Shown here piece after piece: positions 62,799 to 64,000 of a stretch of DNA of 64,000 nt. Made by a program: the position numbers and the translations under genes. The first letter of the stretch is position 1. The number at the start of each line of letters is the position of its first letter. The stretch is from Terriglobia bacterium (GTDB taxonomy: Bacteria; Acidobacteriota; Terriglobia; Bryobacterales; Bryobacteraceae), in contig JAIQFS010000021.1 of assembly GCA_020073145.1 (NCBI GenBank), positions 26,967 through 90,966 of the forward strand. Reading direction: 5' to 3'. The notes beneath the pieces are model-generated. The model did no database searches and was not told where the DNA came from. It saw only the letters and a list, made by a program, of their open reading frames with translations.

Positions 62799-63198
62799 CC
62801 TGCTGGACAGGCTCTTCGGCGCTCCGGACGAGATGGCCGATGAAGACCTCGACATGCTCTATGAGGCTCTCGCCCCCAACACGAACTCCACGGCCATCAT
62901 TCACAGGCTCGCGGAGGAGGCCGCGGTCGAGTACCGTACCAAAAACCAAATGCCGCCCGATCACATCCAAGCTGCGCTTGACGCCACACGGGAGGTAAAA
63001 AGTCTGGACAACCTGCCACCGTCGAAGCTCCGGCAGATCGTGGATACGCTCACGGCTCCGTTCACGGGAGCCGTGAAAGACCCCGGGTATGCTTATCGCA
63101 ACCGGGACGGAGAACTTGACGCCAATGACCAAGGCATCATCGATGAGCTGACTGACGAACTCCGGGAGGATTGGGGTACTGATGACAGCAAAGGGTAA
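62755..63198 (+). CDS. Acidic protein of unknown function, possible sigma antagonist
   Basis: A 147-residue acidic helical protein (DPERDLLDRLFGAPDEMADEDLDML). No signal peptide or TM. AAAGGAA precedes its ATG inside the sigma-like gene. In ImmA/IrrE systems the protease removes a repressor or anti-sigma protein encoded next to it, so this acidic protein is a candidate target. No homologue is known to me. Confidence 0.7.
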   Translation: MPRDNKPNQPDPERDLLDRLFGAPDEMADEDLDMLYEALAPNTNSTAIIHRLAEEAAVEYRTKNQMPPDHIQAALDATREVKSLDNLPPSKLRQIVDTLTAPFTGAVKDPGYAYRNRDGELDANDQGIIDELTDELREDWGTDDSKG

Positions 63199-63201
63199 TC
63201 A

Positions 63202-63702
63202 GTGACACCCGCCGCCCAGCTCGCCAATTGTGTCGCCGCGAAATTCGTCAAAGCGGACCCGCTTGACCTAGTGGCGCTTTGTCACGAGCTTGGTCTCAGA
63301 ATACGCGAAGTCTCCGCGAAGGGATTCGACGGCGCGCTGATCCGCAGCAAGGCCGGCCAGAAAGGGATCGTTGCGGTAAAAGCCAGCATCCGCGAGGCCT
63401 CCCGGAAACGATTCACGATTGCGCACGAGATCGGTCACTTCATTCTCCATAAGGGAATGAGCCTACACGTGGACCAAGATTTTCGAATTAATCTACGCGA
63501 CGGTTCCACAAATGATGAGGAAATTGATGCAAACGCCTTTGCAGCTGAACTGCTGATGCCGACAGACTTCATCGGGCGAGACATGCAAAAGACTGGCGGT
63601 GTTGGTCAGCAAGCATTGGAAAGGTTGGCGCGACGCTATCAGGTTAGCGCCCGCGCCATGGAAATCAGGCTAACCAACCTCGGCCTGAAAACTCCGTTGT
63701 AG
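63202..63702 (+). CDS. ImmA/IrrE-family metallopeptidase
   Basis: A 166-residue zinc peptidase with HEIGH (His75, Glu76, His79) and the downstream EEIDANAFAAELLMP that supplies the third ligand. ImmA/IrrE enzymes cleave regulators (ImmR, DdrO) in response to DNA damage or phage-like signals. GTG start with AAAGGG upstream, 3 bp behind the acidic protein. The family is firm; its target is inferred. Confidence 0.9.
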   Translation: MTPAAQLANCVAAKFVKADPLDLVALCHELGLRIREVSAKGFDGALIRSKAGQKGIVAVKASIREASRKRFTIAHEIGHFILHKGMSLHVDQDFRINLRDGSTNDEEIDANAFAAELLMPTDFIGRDMQKTGGVGQQALERLARRYQVSARAMEIRLTNLGLKTPL

Positions 63703-63903
63703 GAAGCTTGCATGGACGTGGTTTTCTGCCGTGTAATGGAGCGGGGCAAATCTGTACTCGTCTCCAACGCTGGCGGCCGCTGACCTTTTTCATCACATCC
63801 ACCCAGTGTGCGCCATCACAGACATCCCATCCGTCAAGCGCGAAAATTGGAATCGACCTGTGCCAGGTCCGAAGTGTGTCCGTCTCCAAAGACGGCCCTC
63901 GAA

Positions 63904-63926
63904 GCTGCCCAGCCCCATTGGGCAGC
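63904..63926 (+). terminator. Possible weak terminator
   Basis: GCTGCCCA pairs with TGGGCAGC over a 7-base loop and is followed by a short T-rich run, 201 bp after the peptidase stop. Confidence 0.35.
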
Positions 63927-63977
63927 GCTCTTTGACAATTTGAGGCGTTTGCGCGGCGTCTGAGCCGCGCGCCGAAA

Positions 63978-63997
63978 TCCTGAGCGAAGCCGAAGGA
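63978..63997. repeat. Inverted repeat of the dispersed CCTTCG..CTTCGCTCAGG kind
   Basis: TCCTGAGCGAAGCCGAAGGA is close to a palindrome and matches a short hairpin repeat scattered in many environmental bacterial genomes (CCTTCGACTTCGCTCAGG). It may mark the edge of the accessory locus. Confidence 0.4.
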
Positions 63998-64000
63998 ACC

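Larger units (their letters stand above)
63703..64000. other. Downstream region at the window end
   Basis: No convincing gene. Short frames on both strands between 63665 and 63935 look like chance. A hairpin GCTGCCCA/TGGGCAGC is at 63904-63926 followed by CTCTTT, a weak terminator for the peptidase operon. Confidence 0.5.

Noticed and set aside
63665..63935. Short frames on both strands after the ImmA/IrrE gene
   Set aside because: No ribosome site, overlapping on opposite strands, no recognisable protein.

Overview
The window is a GC-rich, gene-dense bacterial chromosome segment. It most likely comes from an Acidobacteriota genome of the Bryobacterales/Solibacter type. The grounds are repeated DUF1592 + DUF1552 gene pairs with Tat signals, an Oar-like TonB-dependent receptor with an N-terminal carboxypeptidase-regulatory-like domain, several heme-free periplasmic quinoproteins, a winged-helix/transmembrane regulator of acidobacterial type, and a cupin nearly superimposable on the Granulicella hydroxynitrile lyase. 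No rRNA, tRNA, CRISPR array or complete insertion sequence was seen.

Layout. 0.2-7.3 kb: secreted metallo-beta-lactamase-fold (MBL) hydrolases, an amidohydrolase, a two-domain CE15-like/SGNH esterase, and an aldo/keto reductase + Mn-cupin pair. 7.5-22.3 kb: a quinoprotein, then two related modules that face each other tail to tail. The rightward one is MBL, DUF1592 cytochrome, DUF1552, ankyrin; the leftward one is DUF1592 cytochrome, DUF1552, diheme cytochrome c, ankyrin. 22.4-27.2 kb: aromatic ester and aromatic acid catabolism (tannase/feruloyl esterase, alpha/beta hydrolase, 4-hydroxybenzoate hydroxylase pobA, LysR regulator). 27.3-34.1 kb: winged-helix membrane regulator, TonB-dependent receptor, arylsulfotransferase-like protein. 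34.3-37.6 kb: an ArsM-like methyltransferase interrupted by one in-frame UGA, then an ECF sigma factor overlapping a membrane-anchored thioredoxin, a small secreted protein and a secreted DinB protein. 37.8-50.5 kb: a cNMP-binding/thioredoxin-reductase fusion, a second quinoprotein, two related secreted proteins around a secreted cupin, several hypotheticals, a YncE-like propeller, a cytochrome c'-like protein and an MFS exporter. 50.6-59.3 kb: a TonB-receptor remnant, a third quinoprotein, a VapBC pair with a palindromic operator, an MTHFR-like protein, a lipoprotein, tandem MacB/FtsX permeases and an RluA-type synthase. 60.0-63.7 kb: an accessory-looking, less GC-rich locus: a four-TM protein and a ComEC-like MBL enzyme, divergent from a sigma-like protein, an acidic protein and an ImmA/IrrE peptidase.

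Most interesting. (1) The methyltransferase at 34288-35025 has UGA exactly where its ArsM-like relatives carry a conserved cysteine. The frame stays open and family-like to a TAA 48 codons later, and a stem-loop with the spacing and loop of a bacterial SECIS starts just downstream, so it is a candidate selenoprotein. (2) The 60.0-63.7 kb locus looks like a stress or defence switch. (3) The mirrored DUF1592/DUF1552/ankyrin modules suggest a periplasmic redox complex that exists in two versions side by side.
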